64,000 bases of DNA. Source: Candidatus Vecturithrix granuli (GTDB taxonomy: Bacteria > Moduliflexota > Moduliflexia > Moduliflexales > Moduliflexaceae). Under the pieces are notes generated by a model, which had not been told where the DNA came from, did no database searches, and saw nothing but the letters and a program-made list of their open reading frames with translations. The translations under genes and the position numbers were made by a program. Shown here piece by piece: positions 16,084 to 23,301 of the stretch (positions within the stretch are counted from its first letter, which is position 1; every line of letters begins with the position of its first letter). The DNA lies in contig DF820466.1 of assembly GCA_000739535.1 (NCBI GenBank), forward strand, positions 496,754-560,753, in the 5' to 3' direction.

Positions 16084-17475
16084 TCACTTCGTCCAGAGTA
16101 AATAGGACTCTAAGAAATACCCGGCGTCAAAGTACACATCATAGCTTGCTCCCCCCAAAACCGTCCAGGCGATGCCGGCCTCCTGCGCTGCAGGTTTGGT
16201 TGAATTGATCGTCACGGCCGGTTTTTCGTGCGAGACCCAACTGACTGCATTGATACGCGTCGCTGCGCTCCAGGAGGAGGGCGCAGTTGTTGGCGCCGCC
16301 CGATACATAATATCATTCTCCTGCCAGTAGGCGGCGTGAAAGCTGCCTCCCGACCAACTCCGGTCAAGTTCCACCGCATCTTCGTTTACACTTGATAAAG
16401 TCGCTAACTGATAACTGGTGTTCCAGCTACTCCCGGCATCGGTAGAATACGCATACCAGATATCCCAATCGCCCGAATTATTCCAGTCGCGGGTGTATGC
16501 GATCAGTACTGAATTATTGCCGATAGCGGCGGACACGCGCGCATGATATTCCGCATCCGTGGAAGTCGTAAGCTGGACCGGATCCCCCCAATTGGCTCCG
16601 AAGTCGGTGCTCTTTCTCACCCAAATCTGATTGGCCCAGGCACTGCCGGTCCACCCTAATTTCTCGAAGGCAATAAACAACAAATAAGATGTTGTTCCGA
16701 ACGCGATATCCGGCTGGGTCTGCCAGCCGGAGTTGCTGCCAATCCCGCCAGTGACGTTCACGGGCGCACTCCAACTGGCTCCGCGATCCAGGCTGCGGCT
16801 AAACATGACCGGATAATAGTCAACAGCCTGAACCGCGTAGGTGACATACAGATAGATACCGCCGCTGATAAATGCCGGATAATCCGCGCATATCTCCGGA
16901 GCAATGTGTTGATCTGCCGGCATGGATATGCCGGAGGCAATAGTAACAGGGCCGGAGGTGCCTGCGCCGGCCACAAGCTTTCGATACAGCATCACATTCC
17001 GTGAATCATCCGCCCACGTTCCCTCATAAACCACATAGAGCCATTTCTCGTTGTTCAGGGTATCTTCAATATAGGTCAGTGAGGGATTGTGAGAGCTCAC
17101 GCCGGTTCTCACGCCAAACCACAAACTCCAGCTTTCGCCGCCATTGATTGAACGATAGATTTTAATATATCCGTCAGTGGTGTCTTGAATGGCAGCATAA
17201 AGCGTTCCATCCGGCGCACTTGCCAGAGATGGACACATCTCGTTATCAGAAGAGGAGGCAATCAGTTTGTCGCCTGCCCATCTCAGTCCTGATGCGTGAG
17301 GCATATCTTCGGCAGCGAGCACCTGAGTTTGTTCATCGTCTTTCATCGGTGCAGGGCTGTTCGAGGGGTCTTGCGCATCGGCAGCATAGGATATGACGAT
17401 CCCCCCAACCATCACGATCAACGTGAGCACCAGATAACCTACAATTTTCACGCTGTTTGTCTTTGTTTTCATCAT
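16084..17475 (-). CDS. Secreted sialidase-fold (BNR/Asp-box) protein with LLWTK tag, paralogue of next gene
   Basis: About 463 residues starting at the ATGATG (MMKTKTNSVKIVG); the ribosome site is weak, and an upstream TTG would extend it by 12 codons. Signal peptide ends near ISYAADA. The rest is a six-bladed beta-propeller with Asp-boxes SINGGESW, SLDRGASW, STDFGANW and STDAGSSW. I cannot see the complete arginine triad and Tyr/Glu pair of true sialidases, so binding or another glycosidase role is possible. It ends YFLESYLLWTK. It is closely related to the next upstream gene, including the final EAGIAWT...YDVYFDAGY block, so the pair arose by duplication. Confidence 0.88.
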   Translation of the reverse strand: MMKTKTNSVKIVGYLVLTLIVMVGGIVISYAADAQDPSNSPAPMKDDEQTQVLAAEDMPHASGLRWAGDKLIASSSDNEMCPSLASAPDGTLYAAIQDTTDGYIKIYRSINGGESWSLWFGVRTGVSSHNPSLTYIEDTLNNEKWLYVVYEGTWADDSRNVMLYRKLVAGAGTSGPVTIASGISMPADQHIAPEICADYPAFISGGIYLYVTYAVQAVDYYPVMFSRSLDRGASWSAPVNVTGGIGSNSGWQTQPDIAFGTTSYLLFIAFEKLGWTGSAWANQIWVRKSTDFGANWGDPVQLTTSTDAEYHARVSAAIGNNSVLIAYTRDWNNSGDWDIWYAYSTDAGSSWNTSYQLATLSSVNEDAVELDRSWSGGSFHAAYWQENDIMYRAAPTTAPSSWSAATRINAVSWVSHEKPAVTINSTKPAAQEAGIAWTVLGGASYDVYFDAGYFLESYLLWTK

Positions 17476-17674
17476 AGCTTCTGCTTGACCTTGGCATGTA
17501 TTCACTATCAATCATAATGGAGTCCTGACGATGATGACACATAGCAAGGTCAAATGCTCCTTTGAAAATACTCGTTCATAGTAAACGCTTCAGCGTTTCT
17601 TCACGCCGCTGAAGCGGCTACTACAAGCCTGATTTTCATGGTGAGGGACAGAGCGCAAGCTCATGACGCCTCCT

Positions 17675-17809
17675 ATGAAACTACAAGGATTTTGTGTAGG
17701 AAGGATTCTCAGAGGCACGGTCCGGTGCCACGCCGACCAGTTCGCCATCAGGAATCCTTCCTACACGAAATCCTTGTAGTTTCATCATACCGGGTGAGCG
17801 CAAGCTCAT
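17675..17809 (-). repeat. Hairpin element family C copy 2 encoding a 42-residue frame
   Basis: Inverted arms of 34 bp (33 matches; ATGAAACTACAAGGATTT ... GGAAGGATTC) around a 43-bp centre, ending 17785. The minus strand carries GAGGAGTTCAC then ATG and the frame MSLRSPGMMKLQGF...GELVGVAPDRASENPSYTKSL, stop TAG at 17681. A second SD-ATG module (MSLRSVPHHENQ..., 24 codons) follows immediately. The centre is inverted relative to copy 1. Either a mobile hairpin or a family of tiny genes. Confidence 0.6.
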
Positions 17810-17904
17810 GTGAACTCCTCTGAAAGCAGAAGTGTCACAGCTTACTTTGATAACGCTGCACAGCAACGTTCATTGTCCGGTTTTGTTACCACTCCGGCGC
17901 ATTA

Positions 17905-19449
17905 TCACTTTGTCCAGAGTAAATAGGAGTCTGAGAGATACCCGGAATCAAAGAACACATCATAATACGTATCACGAAAATCTGTCCAGGCGATGCCAGC
18001 TTCCTGAGCTTCAGGTTTGGTCGGATTGGCGCAAACAGCCGGCCTGGGATACCCCGTGCTGGCAGAAGCCTCTTCATTAACCGTCACAAGAGTCGTCCAA
18101 CCACTTGAGAAGCTCGTCGGTATCTGAGTGTATCGAACGTCATATTCCGGATATCGCGTGAAAGCGGCATGGAAGTTTCCCAGTGAATCACTCCGGCTAA
18201 GCTCCACGCCGTCTTCGTCAGAAGTAGACGATGTTGACAGACCCCAGCCTTTGCTCCAGCTTGTTCCGCCATTGGTTGTATAGGCGTAATTGATGTCCAG
18301 ATCCCCCGAATTCTGAAAATCCCTGGTATAGGCTACAAGCACCGAATTATTGCCAAACGCGGCGGACACGCGCGGATGATATTCCTTCCCCGAACCCCCA
18401 CTGGAAAGCGAGACGGGCGTTCCCCAGCTATTCCCCGAATTGGTACTCTGTGTCACCCAGTTCCGAATCTCCGATAAGGCCGGCTTCTCGAAGACCACAA
18501 ACAAGTCCCCATTGGAAGTGCCATACGTAATATCCGGTCTTGCCTCCCAACTGGAGTTTTCAGATCCGCCCGTGATGTTCGTGGGAGTACTCCAGGTGTT
18601 GCCGAAATCCGTGCTGCGGCTAAAATACACCGGATAGTAATCAACCGACTTTAGAGCGTATGTAACATACACATAGTGAAGTATTGTAAAATCAGGGTAA
18701 TCTGTACATATTTCAGGGTAGATGTCGTTGGTCGTGATAGAGGTGGTGGCAACAGTCTCAGCAATCCATGCCTCGCCAACCGTATTAATCCGGAAAACGT
18801 CAACCCACTTTGAACTACTTGTCGTTCCTTCCATGGCGACATAGACGAATTTTTCAGTGCTGCTTTTTTCAGCATACGCGATTGACGGATGCCTTGAAGT
18901 GGTACCGCCAGTTGTCAGCCAGAACCAGTATGTCCAACTCTGTCCCCCATCCGTAGAGCGATAGATGTACACCTGACCGTTTGTGTTATTTTGAACGGCG
19001 ACATAGAGGACGCCAGCAGGAGTGCTCACCATGGAAGGTTCCCGGACATCAATGCTGGAGCTATTAATCCGGACATCACCGGTTGCCCACTTGCGAAGAT
19101 CCTTCGATTCGACCCTGTCCGTAACAAGACCTGCCTGCTGTTGGTGCTCGTCCTCCTCCGGCAACGAGATTCTGGAAGTCATGCCGTGCAATGCGTCCAA
19201 TGTGACCTGAAGTTCCCTGGCTGTTTCGCTATCGCCAGCCTTGCGGGCCGTTCTCAGATCGTTAAGCAGCGTCTTTTCTTCAGACCTTAACGCGATTGGC
19301 GGGACCTGCACAATACTGGGTTTCTCAACCTTCTGACCAGCCCCTGGCCCCCCGGCCTTTCCAGTACCAAGATCCTTATCCTGGGCGAAGGACATGCCGC
19401 CGCCGACAAACAAACAACACAAACATACATATACAACGAATCGTTTCAT
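17905..19449 (-). CDS. Secreted sialidase-fold (BNR/Asp-box) protein with LLWTK tag
   Basis: 514 residues; ATG behind TAGGAGGAATAAATT. Signal peptide to about MSFAQD. Residues about 30-115 are a charged helical segment (LRSEEKTLLNDLRTARKAGDSETARELQVTLDAL) absent from the paralogue downstream. A propeller follows with Asp-boxes STDGGQSW, STDFGNTW, STNSGNSW and TTNGGTSW. Probably binds or trims extracellular glycans; no full sialidase active site recognised. It ends YLSDSYLLWTK. It has its own promoter and cGAMP-type riboswitch leader, and probably cotranscribes the paralogue through the family C spacer. Confidence 0.88.
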   Translation of the reverse strand: MKRFVVYVCLCCLFVGGGMSFAQDKDLGTGKAGGPGAGQKVEKPSIVQVPPIALRSEEKTLLNDLRTARKAGDSETARELQVTLDALHGMTSRISLPEEDEHQQQAGLVTDRVESKDLRKWATGDVRINSSSIDVREPSMVSTPAGVLYVAVQNNTNGQVYIYRSTDGGQSWTYWFWLTTGGTTSRHPSIAYAEKSSTEKFVYVAMEGTTSSSKWVDVFRINTVGEAWIAETVATTSITTNDIYPEICTDYPDFTILHYVYVTYALKSVDYYPVYFSRSTDFGNTWSTPTNITGGSENSSWEARPDITYGTSNGDLFVVFEKPALSEIRNWVTQSTNSGNSWGTPVSLSSGGSGKEYHPRVSAAFGNNSVLVAYTRDFQNSGDLDINYAYTTNGGTSWSKGWGLSTSSTSDEDGVELSRSDSLGNFHAAFTRYPEYDVRYTQIPTSFSSGWTTLVTVNEEASASTGYPRPAVCANPTKPEAQEAGIAWTDFRDTYYDVFFDSGYLSDSYLLWTK

Positions 19450-19825
19450 AATTTATTCCTCCTATGTATGGGTATCATTAACAGGGATAGTTCACAATCT
19501 CTCTGCATTTACCCTTAACAAGGCGAATTCAGAGAGACAAATACGCTTCCTGCCCCTTCTAATGGTATCCCTCGTTTGACTAAACCTTGAGGATTCTTTC
19601 GTGTTCCTTTTTCTTCTGCTGACTCCTATCACGCCGATCTGCCTCAGTCCTATGAACACATGTATGCCTGTGAACAATGATTAATAACGCCGGTATTTCC
19701 CGATATATCCCGATATATCAATCATGTTCTTGTAACCCATTCCCCCTTTCTTCTCTGCCGTCGCTCTTCGCTATCGAACCATGTATTCGTTAACGCCATG
19801 CTATCTCCGCAGAAACTCAATCAAT

Positions 19826-19984
19826 CAAAAAAGAAAAGCCGGGTTTCCTTTCCAGGCGACCCGGCTGTCTTGGGATTTTAGATTGTAGATTGCGGATGTT
19901 CACAATCTTCAATCTCAAATCGTAAATTATAAGATCCGCGGCTTTCCGTCCCCATCTCACGGTGGGTTTAGCTTTGTCAGGGTT
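19826..19984 (-). promoter_or_regulatory. GEMM-I-type cyclic-dinucleotide riboswitch (cGAMP-like, copy 3) with terminator
   Basis: Minus strand order: ACCC (P1), GACAAAGCUAAACC, hairpin CACC-GUGA-GAUG, GGGACGGAAAGCCGCGG, a long AU-rich P3 extension, then AAGACAGCCGGGUCGCC. GACAAAGCUAAACC is very close to the Geobacter cGAMP aptamer core, with A at position 20. The terminator GCCGGGUC-GCCU-GGAA-AGGA-AACCCGGC is followed by a U-rich run and shares GGGU with P1. Upstream of the sialidase-fold gene. Confidence 0.86.
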
Positions 19985-20013
19985 ATGAACTCACAACATC
20001 AGCTATAAGCAAT

Positions 20014-20043
20014 AAGATAGGGTCTGTATGTACGTTTTGTCAA
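20014..20043 (-). promoter_or_regulatory. Promoter of riboswitch copy 3
   Basis: TTGACA-18-TATCTT, the best -10 match of the three related promoters, about 30 bases before the aptamer. Confidence 0.72.
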
Positions 20044-20174
20044 CAAGGATTTCCAGTTGAACGAAAAATTCTTGCACAAGGCGATCTGCTCATCACAGAT
20101 ACAAACGCACTTGTTCCCCATGACAGGTATGCGAGCGCTAACGCGGACCGGCACAAGTCCCGTACTGATGGCTG

Positions 20175-21527
20175 TCACTTCGTCCAGAGCAGGTAGGCAT
20201 TACCGGATCTGAATTCATACGCCCCAATATCGTACGCGCCCGCTTGCGGTCGCGCTTGCCCGTCAAAATCAACTGTTGGAGCGTCTGTCGCTGCACCCTG
20301 GTTGATGGCCGGTGAAGTAGATTGGAGATAAAAATCAGCGTCCGTAGGATTAATAAATAGCGGGTCTGCTTCTACCACCGCGGTGCCATCATTTTCGGCA
20401 TATCCTTCGACCCCCCAGACAAGATTATGGTCACTCGTTACTGACTCTGGATATTCATGTTGAATTTGAAACTGGGCATTCTCACTGCAAATATTGTTAC
20501 GAATCACGATATTCTCAACATGGGCGACATCCGTATTCTCTAGCGATATTCCGCCGCCCCAACCAGGCTCAGGATTGCCATTCTGGTAACATGTGTTATT
20601 GATCATCGTCACATTCTTAACGGGTTGGGGTAGTTCAGAAGGTTCGTGACTGAGGCAGATGCCGGAATAATAGTTCTGGTACGCCAGATTATTATAGATT
20701 CTGATATTTTCAAGCAGACCGCCCTGTTCAGATGCCAGGGCAAAGCCATTGTTGCCGGTATCATGCACGCGATTTTGATAGAGGTCAAGATGATAGGTGT
20801 GCTGATCATGAGCGTCAACGTAGATCCCGACCCGCGTGACGTCGTGGACATGATTCCGATAGATTTTTCCATCATGGGCTCCCTGCTTGGCACATATACC
20901 CTCTTTATAACCATGATGCACATGATTATTTTTGACCTCAAAAAATCCGGTTTGAGCAATGCTAATACATTCCTGCCATCCGCCGCTGCCCGCCTGATTC
21001 ACCTCATTCCCGTCAATTACAATATTTGTGCTCTCCCATACCCCGATCCCGGAAGACCAGGTATGGGATGTGTAATTCTTTTCGATGGTAATATAGTCAG
21101 AATTTCTGACCATGATACCAGCATTATCATTATAAAAACCGGCATTTATGACCCGTAAGCCAGACACTTTGAGATAGCTTTTATTAGCAATGTGAAACAC
21201 ACCATATAAATCATCGGGTAATGTGATTCCGCTGCCGTCAATCGTGACGGTCTCCCCCGGATACGCCGCATAGACAATATATTGCCCGCTGCGGCCTGAG
21301 TTTTGGGGCGTCACCTGTTCCGAGTACGTTCCGGCCCTGATATACACCGTATCCCCGGCGACTAAGGTTTGCGCTGCTTTTGTGATGGTTCGCCACGGCT
21401 TCGCCAATGTGCCAGGGTTTGAATTATTGCCTCCCGGTGCGACATAATAAGTAGTTCCGAAAGCTGCTATTGGGAGCAGAAGCGACCAGACCAACATGAT
21501 CGCGCTGAAAAAACCTTTACCTTTCAT
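20175..21527 (-). CDS. Secreted right-handed beta-helix protein with LLWTK tag
   Basis: 450 residues. Signal peptide MKGKGFFSAIMLVWSLLLPIAAFG is followed at once by TYYVAPGGNNSNPGTLAKPWRTITKAAQ, the DUF1565-type cap of many parallel beta-helix proteins. Beta-helix coils follow (DTVYIRAGTYSEQ, YITIEKNYTSHTWSSGIGVWES, KIYRNHVHDVTRVGIYV). The terminal INPTDADFYLQSTSPAINQGAA...DIGAYEF block is characteristic of this family. Likely a polysaccharide-active or cell-surface binding protein; no catalytic residues assigned. It ends GNAYLLWTK. The ribosome site (AGCAGGTGT) is weak. Confidence 0.9.
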   Translation of the reverse strand: MKGKGFFSAIMLVWSLLLPIAAFGTTYYVAPGGNNSNPGTLAKPWRTITKAAQTLVAGDTVYIRAGTYSEQVTPQNSGRSGQYIVYAAYPGETVTIDGSGITLPDDLYGVFHIANKSYLKVSGLRVINAGFYNDNAGIMVRNSDYITIEKNYTSHTWSSGIGVWESTNIVIDGNEVNQAGSGGWQECISIAQTGFFEVKNNHVHHGYKEGICAKQGAHDGKIYRNHVHDVTRVGIYVDAHDQHTYHLDLYQNRVHDTGNNGFALASEQGGLLENIRIYNNLAYQNYYSGICLSHEPSELPQPVKNVTMINNTCYQNGNPEPGWGGGISLENTDVAHVENIVIRNNICSENAQFQIQHEYPESVTSDHNLVWGVEGYAENDGTAVVEADPLFINPTDADFYLQSTSPAINQGAATDAPTVDFDGQARPQAGAYDIGAYEFRSGNAYLLWTK

Positions 21528-21895
21528 ACACCTGCTTCCCTATCTGTTCAGGTCTCCCACTTGCGCCTTGTACCGTTCTTAACGACATTCTGACGAGCAA
21601 AGGGGCACCTGAAAGACTTGACAGACAGGATTCTATCTTGTTGTCATTGGACAGGATGTCTTGCTTAATAATCTACCTGCGCAAAGGGTTTAATCAACTC
21701 CCCTGTCATCACATCCCAGATGTGATATAAGTTGCATCAAATAACGCATAGCAAGGTTTTCCCCTCCTTAGAAGCTGTTTTAAAAGTCCATGCAACGGGC
21801 ATTTCGAGAGAGGTGAACAGGAGTGTCAAAGCTCTGCTTTGACAGCGAAAGCAGAGCTTTCGCACTCCTCACCTGTAAACTTTTAAAACAGCTTC
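21528..21895. other. Spacer with IS5-like MITE
   Basis: Between the spherulin-like gene stop and the beta-helix start on the minus strand. The first 240 bases from the beta-helix start show no recognised promoter or structure; the rest is the inverted-repeat element described separately. Confidence 0.5.
21771..21895. repeat. MITE with GAAGCTGTTTTAAAAGT ends and TTA target duplication
   Basis: 125 bp with perfect 17-bp terminal inverted repeats GAAGCTGTTTTAAAAGT, flanked by TTA on both sides. The right TTA is the stop codon (TAA) of the spherulin-like gene, so the element sits exactly behind it. End sequence and 3-bp TNA duplication fit the IS5 family (inference). Inside is a second hairpin (AGGAGTG ... 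CACTCCT) shared with three other sites. Confidence 0.75.
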
Positions 21896-22717
21896 TTAGC
21901 GCGTCCAGAGCAGATAAGAACGTGCGTTGAGCGACGTGAGATAGTCCACAAATTCCGTCCAATAACTTGGCAACGTGTCCCAGGGATTATCCATAATATC
22001 GTTGGTGACGTACACGTAGCCGATATGGCGAGCCATCGCCAGATCCACATGTGATTTCATCGTATTCACGTCCGGGGTCGTATGCACCAGCACGGCAAAA
22101 CGTTCTGCCGGATAGGCGCTGACATAGGAATCGGGCTCATAACCGGGCCATTCAGTGGAATAACTTTCGAAAATGATACTGATATCGCCAGCCGGGCGGC
22201 TGACATATTGCTCGATAATGTTTGTGCCCGGGTTCAACACCACAGTGTTAAAATTCGGCTTTGATCTGATATAATCGTACAATTCCCCATAGTAACTGAG
22301 TTTATCAAGCGTAGTAGCCGTTTCATCCAGGAAGATGCCATGAATATTGAAACATTGAACGTACAGATCAATATCCGCCTTCACATTATTAATCTGGCGA
22401 TCCCCATTCGTGGTAGGCACATAGCCCACAATCGTCACGCCGGCGTTCCGCAGCGTGTTCAGTCCCTGAATATAAGCGGCGTCGGGCGGACACGTTCCCG
22501 GTCCGCTATTGGGGTTAATGACTGCCGTCACCGGCAATTTGGAAGCAGCAGTCGCCACGTCATTCCATCGATTGTCCGGGTAAATGTATAATGGAATGAG
22601 AATCTGAAGTTGCACCTTCGTTTGCGCCCGGGTTGTTATGGGTTGAATTATTGCCATACTCACCACGAATATAGACAGGAAAATCATGTAACGGTACGTG
22701 TGCCTGAGATGAATCAT
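21896..22717 (-). CDS. Secreted spherulin-4-like protein with LLWTR tag
   Basis: 273 residues; ATG after GAAAGGAGCAC. Signal peptide to about TTRAQ. The mature part is a TIM-barrel-like domain of the spherulation-specific family 4 type: LQILIPLYIYPDNRWNDV, AVINPNSGPG, TIVGYVPTTNGDR, IHGIFLDETA, VVLNPGTNI and ERFAVLVHTTP in the usual order. The acidic FLDE pair suggests relation to glycoside hydrolase-like barrels, but activity of this family is uncertain. It ends LNARSYLLWTR directly after the domain. A riboswitch leader lies about 80 bases upstream, and a MITE abuts the stop codon. Confidence 0.92.
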   Translation of the reverse strand: MIHLRHTYRYMIFLSIFVVSMAIIQPITTRAQTKVQLQILIPLYIYPDNRWNDVATAASKLPVTAVINPNSGPGTCPPDAAYIQGLNTLRNAGVTIVGYVPTTNGDRQINNVKADIDLYVQCFNIHGIFLDETATTLDKLSYYGELYDYIRSKPNFNTVVLNPGTNIIEQYVSRPAGDISIIFESYSTEWPGYEPDSYVSAYPAERFAVLVHTTPDVNTMKSHVDLAMARHIGYVYVTNDIMDNPWDTLPSYWTEFVDYLTSLNARSYLLWTR

Positions 22718-22799
22718 AATTATGGTGCTCCTTTCAGATGGAGAACAATGATGGATGTCACTGTGCCGGCGGCAACCAACATTCTTCCACCCAGGCTGT

Positions 22800-22910
22800 A
22801 AAAAAAGACAGCCGGATTCCTGAATTCAGGCAACCCGGCTGTCTTGATAAAAGATCCGCGGCTTTCCGTCCCCATCTCACGGTAGGTTTAGCTTTGCCAG
22901 AAAAGCAGAC
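22800..22910 (-). promoter_or_regulatory. GEMM-I-type cyclic-dinucleotide riboswitch (cGAMP-like, copy 4) with strong terminator
   Basis: GGCAAAGCUAAACC, hairpin CUACC-GUGA-GAUGG, GGGACGGAAAGCCGCGG, short P3, AAGACAGCCGGGUUGCC. Position 20 by alignment is A. The terminator uses the whole 3' side of the aptamer: AAGACAGCCGGGUU pairs with AAUCCGGCUGUCUU over 14 bp, plus CCUGAAUUCAGG, followed by U7. The P1 5' strand is weaker than in copies 1-3. No clear consensus promoter found just upstream. Confidence 0.83.
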
Positions 22911-23074
22911 ACGAATCGAGATGTTCGCAATTGATTGCGGCCATACTCAAAGAACTGTCATGAGGCATTCTGTCGGTCAGAACCTTAGGAGTGGATCAGA
23001 AGAGAAGAAGGAATAATGTCCAGTATATCAGCGCAAACAGAGACATATACCTCGTCACGCCGCCATACTATCGG

Positions 23075-23184
23075 CAGGGCTGTTAAGTTCTACGGAATTT
23101 TGTCATCTCGACTTCGCTCGATGACCGGAACACCGGGCGTCGAGCGAAGTCGAGACGGCATTTCTGACGAGAACTTAACAGCCC
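23075..23184. repeat. MITE, family A copy 2
   Basis: 110 bp with the same ends as copy 1 (CAGGGCTGTTAAGTTCT ... AGAACTTAACAGCCC), between perfect 13-bp direct repeats GCCATACTATCGG (23062-23074 and 23185-23197). The interior is another palindrome, TCTCGACTTCGCTCGA ... TCGAGCGAAGTCGAGA, unlike the interior of copy 1. Confidence 0.8.
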
Positions 23185-23267
23185 GCCATACTATCGGGGC
23201 TGTTCGTTGTCATGACTTCATGATAGAAAATTGATACCCTCCTTCTGGCGCACCGGATGGAACGCAG

Positions 23268-23293
23268 GCGCGGGGCCGAATGTCCCGCGCCCG
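23268..23293 (-). terminator. GC-rich hairpin after repeat-protein gene
   Basis: GGCGCGGGGCC ... CCCGCGCC inverted repeat about ten bases past the stop codon (minus strand), no U-run. Third example of a GC hairpin behind a tagged gene. Confidence 0.4.
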
Positions 23294-23301
23294 TGTGGGG
23301 A

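Larger units (their letters stand above)
19450..20174. other. Long leader region with riboswitch
   Basis: This 725-bp spacer holds riboswitch copy 3 and its promoter. About 375 further bases lie between the riboswitch terminator and the start codon, in which I found no gene. Two adjacent CCCGATATAT-like copies (near 19.70 kb) are the only other pattern noticed. Confidence 0.55.
22911..23301. other. Spacer with MITE and hairpin
   Basis: From the riboswitch to the repeat-protein stop. Contains MITE family A copy 2 and the GC-rich hairpin at 23268-23293. No credible gene. Confidence 0.5.
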
